DNA from: an uncultured Clostridia bacterium
Lineage (GTDB): Bacteria > Bacillota > Clostridia > Lachnospirales > Lachnospiraceae
Direction of reading: 5' to 3'
Assembly: GCA_937895705.1 (NCBI GenBank)
Contig: CALBKM010000051.1
Coordinates: forward strand, 1 to 64,000
Length of the DNA: 64,000 nt
The notes beneath the pieces are model-generated. The model had not been told where the DNA came from. It saw only the letters and a program-made list of their open reading frames with translations, and searched no databases. Both the position numbers and the translations under genes were made by a program. Positions 32,251-40,996 of this stretch are shown piece after piece; the stretch's first letter is position 1; each line of letters begins with the position of its first letter.

Positions 32251-34276
32251 CTCCGAAGTCCTCTGCCGTAAGCTCTAAGGCCTCTGCGGCAAGGAAATTC
32301 CCGGCACTCGCCATGGCAAGAATCGTGCCCTGATTCCGATAATCCGCTTGTTTCAACGCTTCCCTGACAAATTCCAATGTTGCTGCAAGACGACCGCTTT
32401 GCGGCTCCACTCTGGTTACCCGGCCGATATTATCCGCCAGGATTTTTTTTGCTTCCGACGTAATTCCGTAATCCTGCTCTTTGATATGTTCCAAGGCAAA
32501 GCACATCAGCTCGCTGCTGTCATATTTCGGCAGATGCACTCTGTTATTAAACTCTCTGTTACACTCCGCATTGTTTCGGAGCAAACCGTTCATGGCATTG
32601 GCATTATCTTCTAAAATCACCGTTCCCAACACCTCCGTCGTCCGGATAAACTCAAGCAACATCTCCGCCGTAGCCTCCGTCATGGCACCGGCAGTCTCCA
32701 CAATCAGACAAACATCCCTCAACTGTTCCGTCTTTTCAAACAGATTGATTCTGTTCAGACGCTCTCCGCTGATTTTCGCCACTCTCGGGCTCTTTACATA
32801 ATCCAGCTCGTACAAAAGCTTTGCAAGATATGTACCCAGCGTTGTTTTTCCGCTGTTCTGCTCTCCGGTAATAATCAGACAATGACACTTCTTCCGTACC
32901 GTCACCACAACCTCCAGCATCCGCGCCAACTGCTTGCGCACCCGCTCAATCCGGGCAAACTCATGAAGCAGATCTTCAAATACGAGCCCCCGCTCCGCCA
33001 GTCTGGCCGACAACTCTTTTCCCAGCGGAGATGCCGCCTGCAGCTCTTCCGCTGCCTCTTCCGAGGTTTCCGCCTGTAATTCCTCCGTGAATACCTCCTG
33101 CGTTTCTTCCGGAACCGCGTCTATCGGTTCGCCCGGTTCCTCTTCCGCCGATTGTTCCGGTTGCGGCGCAAACAAGGACATCTGCTCGTAATTCTCCTGC
33201 TCCGTTCCGGCTACAAACTCTGTCGCAACATACTCCGCTTCCTGCTCTTCATCTTCCGATACAGCCACGGAATCATCCTCTTCCCACATCGGTTCATCGG
33301 ATTCGGTTGCCGCCACCTCTTCCAAATATTCTTCCGGAGACTGTTCCTCTCCGTCTTCTGCCGATGCTTCGGACGGTTCCTCCGGTTCGCTTTCATACAA
33401 CGGTTCCTCTGCATAAGTCACCGGTTCTTCCCCGAAAAAATGCTCTCTGGCAACCGAACGATATACTTCTTCCAACGCCAGCTGTTCTTCTTCCAAAAAA
33501 TGATAGGACTCATCTTCCGACTGCTCCGTTGTCTGATACGGTTCCTCCGTCAAAGTGCTCTCTGTCACAGTCCGTTGCTCTTCTTCCAGACGCTGCTGTT
33601 CTTCCTCAAACGCTTTGCGTTCCTGCTCTTCCTTTTCTCTGCGCTCTTCCGCTTCCTGAATCCGGCGCTCCGCTTCCATGCGGATATCATCCACGGACAA
33701 TTCCCCCCGGTAATACGCCTGTAACGCCTTTGCCCGCTCCACATACGTGCCCTCGCCGAACCACAAAATCAAATCGGCGCACTCTGCCATACATTCCTGT
33801 CCCCGGCCCAGCTTGTGATACAGTTTCGCCAGTTCATAGGCATACTTCTCCGTATACTCCTCTGCCTTCAACGTCTGCAGTACCGGCAACAATTCCTCGT
33901 CCGGACGGTGCTTCTGACGACCGATTCGATACTCATAAATATAATTACGCGGATCTCCGCCGGAAAGCTTCACATACTCTCTAAAGTACGCTTCTGCTTC
34001 CTCCGGATTCTTTTCCGCAAGACAAACTTCCATCAGTTCTTCCAACACACGCCAATTTGCCTTTTTCTCATAAATGCGCAACAAAAAATCCTTGGCTGTT
34101 CCGAACTCTCCGCATTTGCGATAAACAGAGGCCAGTAAAAACAAATCCCCGCTGTCCTTTAATCGCTCTGTTTTTATACTGTCCGCCGTCACTTTTGCGG
34201 CATCATACTCTCCCGCTTCCATCAATGAACGGATTTCCTCCAGGCGGACAAGCGCCCGATAACGTTCAATTCCCAT
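32240..34276 (-). CDS. TPR-like / acidic linker / AAA-like ATPase, fifth gene of the SMC-type operon
   Basis: A 678-residue protein. Residues 1-215 are helical hairpins of TPR type (SLMEAGEYDAAKVTADSIK, LLASVYRKCGEFGTAKDFL). Residues about 215-400 are very Glu-rich low complexity. The C-terminal 240 residues form a P-loop domain with GEQNSGKTT (about 472) and CFALEHIKEQDYGITSEAKKIL, resembling CbxX/CfxQ-type AAA ATPases. The Walker B position reads CLIVETAGAM, without the normal Asp-Glu, so hydrolysis may be weak or lost. It starts one base after the SMC-like stop (TAGTATG) after CGGAGG, so translation is coupled. It occupies the place where Wadjet operons carry JetD, but shows no nuclease or Toprim motif. 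Role unknown. Confidence 0.75.
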   Translation of the reverse strand: MGIERYRALVRLEEIRSLMEAGEYDAAKVTADSIKTERLKDSGDLFLLASVYRKCGEFGTAKDFLLRIYEKKANWRVLEELMEVCLAEKNPEEAEAYFREYVKLSGGDPRNYIYEYRIGRQKHRPDEELLPVLQTLKAEEYTEKYAYELAKLYHKLGRGQECMAECADLILWFGEGTYVERAKALQAYYRGELSVDDIRMEAERRIQEAEERREKEEQERKAFEEEQQRLEEEQRTVTESTLTEEPYQTTEQSEDESYHFLEEEQLALEEVYRSVAREHFFGEEPVTYAEEPLYESEPEEPSEASAEDGEEQSPEEYLEEVAATESDEPMWEEDDSVAVSEDEEQEAEYVATEFVAGTEQENYEQMSLFAPQPEQSAEEEPGEPIDAVPEETQEVFTEELQAETSEEAAEELQAASPLGKELSARLAERGLVFEDLLHEFARIERVRKQLARMLEVVVTVRKKCHCLIITGEQNSGKTTLGTYLAKLLYELDYVKSPRVAKISGERLNRINLFEKTEQLRDVCLIVETAGAMTEATAEMLLEFIRTTEVLGTVILEDNANAMNGLLRNNAECNREFNNRVHLPKYDSSELMCFALEHIKEQDYGITSEAKKILADNIGRVTRVEPQSGRLAATLEFVREALKQADYRNQGTILAMASAGNFLAAEALELTAEDFGVIR

Positions 34277-34277
34277 A

Positions 34278-37200
34278 CTACACCTCCGAAATATCCAAGC
34301 TTGTCTGCTCAAACTGCAACGGAATAAACTCTACCGAATCCGCTTCGATACGGCTGCAATAATCCACTACTACCGTTTGTTGTCTGCCGTCGATTAACTT
34401 CTGTCCCAGCACGTAATTCACGTCGAAGCGACCGGTAATGGCCGGCGTGGTTCCCCGGGCCGGAACAATCAACTGAACATGGTTTGCACGCAGCAATTCA
34501 AAAATCGGTTCCCAGATATACACATCCTTTGCGGCTCCGAACGGGTTGTCGATAAAGATTACCTTTCGTAAGCCTGCCGCATCCCCCTTCGGGGAATAAA
34601 TGCTGGAAATATAATTGATTACCGCAATCAAGAACTGAATATAAATACCCTGTGACTGGCCGGTACTTCCCACCGCCTCTTCGTAACGCAAATGTCTGCT
34701 CTGTTCCTTAATACGTTCTCTCTTGTATAACAAAAGCTTAATGGCGTTCATATCCGAAACAATTACGGAGAACAACTTTTTATAAGACAGTGCCGTCCGG
34801 ATATATTTCATTCGCTCCGCCGGATTTGCAATCTCATCCACCGCCTGTATGACTTCATCGATATAACTTGTCATCCGTTCCTTAAAAAACTCTTCCTTCA
34901 CATACGGAATCTGAAGGGAAATCATCGGAATCTGCTCGCCGTCCAACATAATCTTGGAAAGTTTCGGCAGACGCTCCAAATCTGCCTTGATGTTCAGACA
35001 ACGCTGCAGACACTGGCTTTCAAAATTCTCCTTAATGGTTTCCAAATCGCCCAACCCGGCTTCGATTCGAGTACGCTCCAACTGCAGACATTCTGTCACT
35101 TCCTTCAGACCACGAATCACTTCTTCCGTCTCTCTTCCGCTCTTCGGCATCATTACACTGCCACCGATTTCTTCCGCAAGTGCCTGGGCACCCAATACCT
35201 GCAGGGTTTCCATGGTCTTCTGGCGGTTACGGTAAAACTCTTCCTGACGCTTTAACAGTTCTCTTCCGCAAGCGGCATACCGTTCCCTTGCTTCCTTGTA
35301 ACAATCCGCCAGACGTACATTGTTCTCCAGGCGTCCGCAATCTGCGGTCAACGGTTCCGAACCCTCAAACATCCGGGAAATCTCGTTGCGAATCACCGTA
35401 TAGGCAGACAATTCTTCCGCTAATTCCGCCTGAGAATGCTTCAACTCTCCGATTTCCTTCTTCTTCTGTTCGATTTGTTGACGACGCTTTACAATAAAGG
35501 ACGATAACGCCTCTCCCGTCAACTCTACCGGATGATACTCTCCGTATTTTTCTATAATCGTCGCTTCCGCCTGACCGTTCTTACCCTCCAGACGGAACAA
35601 TTTCTCCTGTATCTGCTTGATCCGGCGTTCCAGCTCCTCCGCTTCCTTCGCCAACGTTTCTATCTCTTCCCTGCGCCTTAAAAGCTCCGCTTCGGAGGTC
35701 TCGTACACCTCGTTCTTATCGTACAGTTCCGACAGCTCCGCCACACTGAAATCCCTGTTGCGGATATTGCGCAGCAACCGGTTCATGGCCGCCACATAAG
35801 AATCCAAAAGACGCTGCTTATCCTCCAGAGAGGAAGCCTCCGTATGAAGTGCCGCGATTTTACCGTCGATTTGTACCGCCAGTTCCCCGATATCGTAAGA
35901 TACCTCTGCAGCTTCACCCTCCGTATCGTAAACGGAATAACTTTCCCAGGTACGCCGCAGTTCCTCGCCACGGGCACGAAGACTGTCTGCTTCCGCCTTT
36001 TTCGCCTCATACTCTGCTTCCAACGCTTCCGCTGCCGCTGCCGCATCCCGTTTCCAATCTCCCAGACGTTCCTGCTTTTTCCTATAGTCCTGCAACAGCT
36101 TCTCTTTTTCTTCCGCTTGCTCGTTTAACAGCACCACCGCATGATACGAAAGGCTCTCTTTCTCCGCCTTTTTCATAACATCCTGCTGTCTTTCTTCCTC
36201 TGTCCGGACCGCCTTAATTCGTTCCGTAATCGCATTCAGGCGCTCCGTTTCTTCCCTCAGTTTCTCCGAAAGACCGTCTTCCGTACGATCGGTTCCGTAC
36301 TCGGTCTTCTTTGCATACATACCGTCGTAATATTGCTTTACAAAGCCGGTTAAAAACTCTTCATCCTCTTCATAGGCTTCCAGAAGCGTCTCCAGACGGC
36401 GGATTCCGTACTCTGCCTCTTCCTCGATACGGGACAAACGTACAATCTCCTTCTGTCTCGCCTTTTCTTCAAACAACGCCGCCCCGTCTCTTACGCAAAG
36501 GAGCATCTGCTCTCTATGAAACAAATCCTTCCCGGCACGCAAAGATTCCATACGAAGTAACGGTACCATGACACCCTCCGGCACACATTCCGCCAGAAGA
36601 TGATCGTCAAATACCGTCTCAAACCCTTCCGTAATTACCGCAAAGGTCAGACCTGCGTACTTCTTCAACAACTCTTCCTGTTCTTCCGCCGATTTGGTCT
36701 GTAAGTATTCCGCACCGGTCATTGCCTTCTTTTTATGTCTCGTACAAATATATTCCTTTACCGTCTCCGCCGCCTCGGTGGAAGAAAACAGTTCTCCCGC
36801 CTCTACGGCCTGACGTCTTGCCTTTGCCGTCTGCATCTGCTCGGAAAGCTTTGCCTGCTCCGCATATGCCTCCCTGCAACGAGCACGCACTGCCATACGA
36901 AGCGCCCGGTAATCCTTTTCACCGTACGCTTCCGCAAGCTTATCCGCACGAACCTTTGCTTCCGCAAGCTTTGCCGATTCTTCCTCCGCAAGTACCACTC
37001 CGTTACGGTAGTTCTGAAGCTCCGTCCGGGCGGCGTGTACCGCATACACAGCCTCCTCCCGTTCCTTTTCCAGCTTTCCTTCCTCATCCTTTAGCGTATT
37101 ATACTTTAAAGACGCCGTAACTCCCTGTTCCCTGCACTCCCGTTCAAGAGAGGACGCATCTTCCGCAAGTAAGAGGCCTACCGCATCCTTCTGTTCTTTT

Positions 37201-38672
37201 ATCTTGCCGTACAGAACGGACAATTCTTTCTTTGTCTGCTCTGCCAAAACCTCGGAAACCGCAACTTCCCGTTCTACATCTTTTCTGGAATTTTCAGCGG
37301 TCTTGTACTTTAACAACGCTCCCGTCGATGCGCTCTCGGCTTTTCCCAAGGCTTCGGAAAGCTGGGCCTCGCAGGCTTCCTTTTTCAACTTGTACGCACG
37401 AACCAACGCGCAAATCTCCTCCTGAAGACCGCTCTGCTCCGTCATGGCCTGCAGCGTAACTGCCGTTTCGTCCCTTTTCTTCTTTTCTTCCAGGTATTCC
37501 AAATAGTCATTGGCACACTCTTTCTTTTTGAGTAACGCCACCAACGACTCTCTGCGCTCCGTTTTCTGTTCCTTTTCCTCCGTCAACAACTCCACCTGGG
37601 TCTTATATTCCCTGGCCAACTCCGCATCCTCGGAAATCCCGGCAGCCAGCAACTCTGCCTCGTAGGAACGCAACTCCTTTGTGACGGTTTCCTCGGCCGC
37701 CTTTAACTGCTCCGCCGCATCTTCCCTGCCGTCCAGATAATGTACTGCCGCATTATAGATACGGTTTAACTGTGTTTTCGTCTCCTGCTGTTCTCCGTAA
37801 ACGGAACCCAAAAGCTCCACACGGGAGGAAAACTCGGACAACACCTCTTCCTGCCGGTCAAAACTGCGCATGGCATCTTTCTGCTTCGCCAGCTCCACCA
37901 GCTTATCCTTCATGTCCAGGAGCGTCTGGGACATGGTATCCTCCGCATCTTCCTTCCCCGCTTTTCTGCGGAACGAAGTTCCGAGAATCTCTTCAATCAA
38001 CAAATCCTCCACCACCTTACGGGTGGTTTTGTAATTACTTTCGAAATACGTACGTACATGGCCCTCGGTCTTATTGATTCCGCGGATAATTTCCCATTCG
38101 CTCTCGTAAATACCGTAGTCCGCAATGAAGCTCTGGTACTCGCCTTTTCTGTCAAACAAGCGCACAATCAGGGAGTTGTCTCGTTCCAACTCCTTCAAAT
38201 AACGTCGCAATCCGCTGTACGTAATTCTTTCTTTCTCCTTTACCAACGGAAGATTGCGAATATCGTTTGCATTATAGTCCCGGTAAAAAATACAATAGTT
38301 GAAATACTCGATGGACGCCGTGTCTTTGGTTTCTCCTTCGGTTTCCGCTGCCTTTCTGGCACAAAAACCGGTAGTCATATATCGAAAACCGTTTTCTATA
38401 TTCTCATCATCCAGCTGCCATTCGATTAAGGAATGGATGGTTTTACTTCCTTCGCCGGTACGGAACAATTTTTCAATCGGTTGTTTCTCATCCAATGTAC
38501 AATTCGGAATCACATTCTGCAATAAAAGCAACATAAGTACACTTTTTCCGCCGCCGTTTGCCAAATCGTAAAGGGTATTTCCGCAAAACGGCTTCATCAA
38601 AAAGTCATCATAGGCCTGTGTTCCGAAATTGTATTTAACGTTATTTACACGAATACGGTTAATATGCGGCAC
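34278..38672 (-). CDS. SMC-like (MukB/JetC/SbcC-type) coiled-coil ATPase
   Basis: A 1464-residue protein with split ATPase halves. N-terminal Walker A is ANGGGKS (38-44). Residues about 290-1160 are long Glu/Lys/Arg heptads interrupted near 670-780 by a compact region (TFAVITEGFETVFDD...VPLLRMESLRAGKDLFHREQMLLCVRDG) that would be a hinge. The C-terminal half has a signature-like GSTGQSQG (1335-1342) and Walker B VIFIDNPFG (1371-1379), with Asn instead of the catalytic Glu. The frame overlaps the KITE-like gene by 14 bases. Its place after kleisin- and KITE-like genes is that of MukB/MksB/JetC. DNA tethering or loop extrusion is the expected role; the family level is inferred from architecture. 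Confidence 0.85.
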   Translation of the reverse strand: MPHINRIRVNNVKYNFGTQAYDDFLMKPFCGNTLYDLANGGGKSVLMLLLLQNVIPNCTLDEKQPIEKLFRTGEGSKTIHSLIEWQLDDENIENGFRYMTTGFCARKAAETEGETKDTASIEYFNYCIFYRDYNANDIRNLPLVKEKERITYSGLRRYLKELERDNSLIVRLFDRKGEYQSFIADYGIYESEWEIIRGINKTEGHVRTYFESNYKTTRKVVEDLLIEEILGTSFRRKAGKEDAEDTMSQTLLDMKDKLVELAKQKDAMRSFDRQEEVLSEFSSRVELLGSVYGEQQETKTQLNRIYNAAVHYLDGREDAAEQLKAAEETVTKELRSYEAELLAAGISEDAELAREYKTQVELLTEEKEQKTERRESLVALLKKKECANDYLEYLEEKKKRDETAVTLQAMTEQSGLQEEICALVRAYKLKKEACEAQLSEALGKAESASTGALLKYKTAENSRKDVEREVAVSEVLAEQTKKELSVLYGKIKEQKDAVGLLLAEDASSLERECREQGVTASLKYNTLKDEEGKLEKEREEAVYAVHAARTELQNYRNGVVLAEEESAKLAEAKVRADKLAEAYGEKDYRALRMAVRARCREAYAEQAKLSEQMQTAKARRQAVEAGELFSSTEAAETVKEYICTRHKKKAMTGAEYLQTKSAEEQEELLKKYAGLTFAVITEGFETVFDDHLLAECVPEGVMVPLLRMESLRAGKDLFHREQMLLCVRDGAALFEEKARQKEIVRLSRIEEEAEYGIRRLETLLEAYEEDEEFLTGFVKQYYDGMYAKKTEYGTDRTEDGLSEKLREETERLNAITERIKAVRTEEERQQDVMKKAEKESLSYHAVVLLNEQAEEKEKLLQDYRKKQERLGDWKRDAAAAAEALEAEYEAKKAEADSLRARGEELRRTWESYSVYDTEGEAAEVSYDIGELAVQIDGKIAALHTEASSLEDKQRLLDSYVAAMNRLLRNIRNRDFSVAELSELYDKNEVYETSEAELLRRREEIETLAKEAEELERRIKQIQEKLFRLEGKNGQAEATIIEKYGEYHPVELTGEALSSFIVKRRQQIEQKKKEIGELKHSQAELAEELSAYTVIRNEISRMFEGSEPLTADCGRLENNVRLADCYKEARERYAACGRELLKRQEEFYRNRQKTMETLQVLGAQALAEEIGGSVMMPKSGRETEEVIRGLKEVTECLQLERTRIEAGLGDLETIKENFESQCLQRCLNIKADLERLPKLSKIMLDGEQIPMISLQIPYVKEEFFKERMTSYIDEVIQAVDEIANPAERMKYIRTALSYKKLFSVIVSDMNAIKLLLYKRERIKEQSRHLRYEEAVGSTGQSQGIYIQFLIAVINYISSIYSPKGDAAGLRKVIFIDNPFGAAKDVYIWEPIFELLRANHVQLIVPARGTTPAITGRFDVNYVLGQKLIDGRQQTVVVDYCSRIEADSVEFIPLQFEQTSLDISEV

Positions 38673-39393
38673 CGTCTTCTCCTCCTTTGCTGCTTCGCTG
38701 CTGTAACTCGTACAGTCTGCCCTTCTCTTCTTCGAAGTACCTGCGTATCAGGGCATGCATCCGGTTTGTGGGATAATAGCGTTCTCCCACTTCGGTAAAA
38801 AGTCCCTGGGACACCATAAAGTTAAATACCAGCTTTACAAAACCGCTTCTGGAACCGCGGCCGGCGCGTACACCCTGGGTGTCCTCATTGGCAATCACCG
38901 GCAGTTCGTCCCAGGACGCTGCCAATGCCTTAAAGCTGGTCTCCTCCGGCGTTTCATTGGCAAACCGGTGAAGCTCCGACACCATGCCGGACAGTCCGTG
39001 ATTTACCGCCTCCAGTAAATCCTCCAGCTTAACATATTCTCTGTAATTATAGGTGGCAGAGTCTTGATAAAAAAGAGCCGCTGCCTGATAAATCAAATAA
39101 TAGCAAAGATATAATTCTTTGTTTAATCGCAATCCCATGATCCGCTTCAGATCTTCGTTGGAATAGCCGAATACGCGATTTTTCTCTCCCACGGCCACAT
39201 ACAACGCGTAATTATATTCATAGACACGAAGATTCAGCTTCTTCAACATTAACTCCAGAGCATCGCTTACTTCTCCGGACTCGTGGTACGCCTCGTACAG
39301 TCCGGTATTCTTCCCGTTTTTTGCCTCCACCGGCTCTCCCACAAGGAGTGCTGCCAAAAGCTCCGTTGCCTTCTCCAAACTCTTTTGTTCCAT
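38659..39393 (-). CDS. MukE/JetB-like KITE protein (DUF6063 type)
   Basis: A 244-residue soluble protein with no signal peptide. It is made of winged-helix-like segments: LEKATELLAALLVGEP, then YALYVAVGEKNRVFGYSNEDL, and a C-terminal GFVKLVFNFMVSQGLFTEVGERYYPTNRMHALIRRYF that reads like the wing of MukE/JetB proteins. From memory it corresponds to DUF6063. It starts two bases after the kleisin-like stop and overlaps the SMC-like gene by 14 bases, the arrangement expected for subunits made in fixed ratio. In MukBEF/Wadjet complexes, the KITE dimer bridges the kleisin. Confidence 0.75.
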   Translation of the reverse strand: MEQKSLEKATELLAALLVGEPVEAKNGKNTGLYEAYHESGEVSDALELMLKKLNLRVYEYNYALYVAVGEKNRVFGYSNEDLKRIMGLRLNKELYLCYYLIYQAAALFYQDSATYNYREYVKLEDLLEAVNHGLSGMVSELHRFANETPEETSFKALAASWDELPVIANEDTQGVRAGRGSRSGFVKLVFNFMVSQGLFTEVGERYYPTNRMHALIRRYFEEEKGRLYELQQRSSKGGEDGAAY

Positions 39394-39395
39394 TC

Positions 39396-40961
39396 CTAAC
39401 CCGCCTCTTCTTCCTTCATCCGTTCAAATACAATCTCCGTGGTCACAAAACTCGCATCCCGTTCCAGTCCCGCAATCCGGTGCACCAGTTCTTCCGCTTC
39501 CGGTTTCATGATCAGGCAGAACTTTAACCCGGAATATTTGTGCATGGACGAATCCTTTAACAACTCTGCAAGTATACCCTCAAAAAACGTATCCTGCTTT
39601 TTTGCAATCCGCTCCAGGTCGTATTCCTTCTTCTGGCACACATGCACCAGGAACGAATAATAATCACTGTTCTTAAAAATACCGTCAAAAAACTTCAGCT
39701 CCAGCTTCCGGTTCAGCGAAGACAGCGATACACGGTCCGTTGACAGCAACTCGTCAAACAACGTTTTTACGATTGCCGCATAGTTTCCGGAAATACGCTC
39801 CTCTTCGATTTCATCGTCGAACCGGTACATCTCTTCCTTTGCTTCTTCCACCGCTTCTGCGGTTTCGCCGACTTCCGGCGGCACGGAAAGTAACTCATCC
39901 GTCTGCAATAACGTAAACTGCTTCTGCAGCTTCGGGAACAACAACGGTTCCACCAGATGGGAAAGCAGCGTCACATCCTGCGCCTCTTCCGCAGCGGACA
40001 CAAATCCGCGGAAGTCAAAGGCACCACGCAAACGGCTGAATTTATATTTGCGAATCATCTCGTCGGCACGCATCTGCAAATCCATACAATCGGAAAGCAA
40101 TTCTCCGTGATTTGCCATGGCTTTCTTAAGCTCTGTCTCCAGCTGATAGATTCCCTTTAGAGACTCCATATCCTTTACACCGTCCGCAGACTCCTCCGCC
40201 TTTGCCCGGGCACGCTCCATCAGCTCCATATTATGGGAAAACAATTTCTGTTCCTCGGAAAACCACCGCATTCCGGTCTGATTAAATTCCTCCAGAGCCT
40301 TTACGCCATCGAACACATTGCTGCCTAAAAGTGCCAGCACCTCTCGCTTTTGCAGGCGAAGGCGGTTCACCTCGCTGTTGATCCTGCGGATGACATCGAT
40401 TCCGCCCTTAAAGTTCTTCGTGTGTATCATCTTTTCCAACAAAATCTGCTGGATATTAATCTTGCTTTCCTCCCGGATTTCTTTCGTATCCAGATAAAAC
40501 TCTATGGCATCCGCCGTCACGGAATACAATACCGTACTTCCCGAAAGGGTCGCATCGATTAATTTCATACGAACCGCTGCCTTTGTTTTTTTCACCGGAT
40601 CGAAATATTCCATCACAAAGGGTTTCCCGTCATTCTTTAACTTGTCGAAAATATAATCTATCAGTTCTTTTTCTTCCTCCGGCGGCAAGGACAACTCAAA
40701 ATCTCTTGTCAGCACCCCGGAAAGAAAGGCCGCAATCTCCGGATATTGTAACGTTCTGTCGTTAAATTGATTCTCTTCGATAAAAAAGCGCAATACCGCC
40801 AGTGTTATATAACCCATATCAAGGAACGCATATTTTCCTTCCTTAAACAGGTGAAACGCAGTATTCTGAAGGCAGAAAAACGGATAATACCGTCTCAGAT
40901 TCCGCATACGGTCGCCGTGAAAATCGATAATATCATGCAGCATCTGATAAGTGCCGTCCAT
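39396..40961 (-). CDS. MukF/JetA-like kleisin (DUF5716 type)
   Basis: A 521-residue soluble protein. N-terminal winged-helix portion (1-170: DMGYITLAVLRFFIEENQFNDRTLQYPEIAAFL), long helical middle (170-310: FKGGIDVIRRINSEVNRL, MELMERARAKAEESADG), acidic linker (about 350-385) and C-terminal helical domain ending MKEEEAG. This order (N-terminal wing, four-helix bundle, C-terminal wing) is that of MukF/MksF/JetA. From memory it corresponds to DUF5716. Start after GGGAGGAGGAACTGT, 35 bases after the sensor gene; coupled to the KITE gene by a two-base gap. Confidence 0.75.
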   Translation of the reverse strand: MDGTYQMLHDIIDFHGDRMRNLRRYYPFFCLQNTAFHLFKEGKYAFLDMGYITLAVLRFFIEENQFNDRTLQYPEIAAFLSGVLTRDFELSLPPEEEKELIDYIFDKLKNDGKPFVMEYFDPVKKTKAAVRMKLIDATLSGSTVLYSVTADAIEFYLDTKEIREESKINIQQILLEKMIHTKNFKGGIDVIRRINSEVNRLRLQKREVLALLGSNVFDGVKALEEFNQTGMRWFSEEQKLFSHNMELMERARAKAEESADGVKDMESLKGIYQLETELKKAMANHGELLSDCMDLQMRADEMIRKYKFSRLRGAFDFRGFVSAAEEAQDVTLLSHLVEPLLFPKLQKQFTLLQTDELLSVPPEVGETAEAVEEAKEEMYRFDDEIEEERISGNYAAIVKTLFDELLSTDRVSLSSLNRKLELKFFDGIFKNSDYYSFLVHVCQKKEYDLERIAKKQDTFFEGILAELLKDSSMHKYSGLKFCLIMKPEAEELVHRIAGLERDASFVTTEIVFERMKEEEAG

Positions 40962-40996
40962 ACAGTTCCTCCTCCCGATTTTCTCTCGTAATCGTA

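Noticed and set aside
33152..33984. Long plus-strand frames opposite the acidic linker of the fifth gene
   Set aside because: They are Phe/Leu/Pro/Arg-rich mirror translations of the Glu-rich coding sequence without ribosome sites.
32240..34276. Fifth operon gene as JetD
   Set aside because: It has a P-loop and TPR-like repeats, and no Toprim or topoisomerase VI-like motif, so I do not call the cluster a standard Wadjet system.
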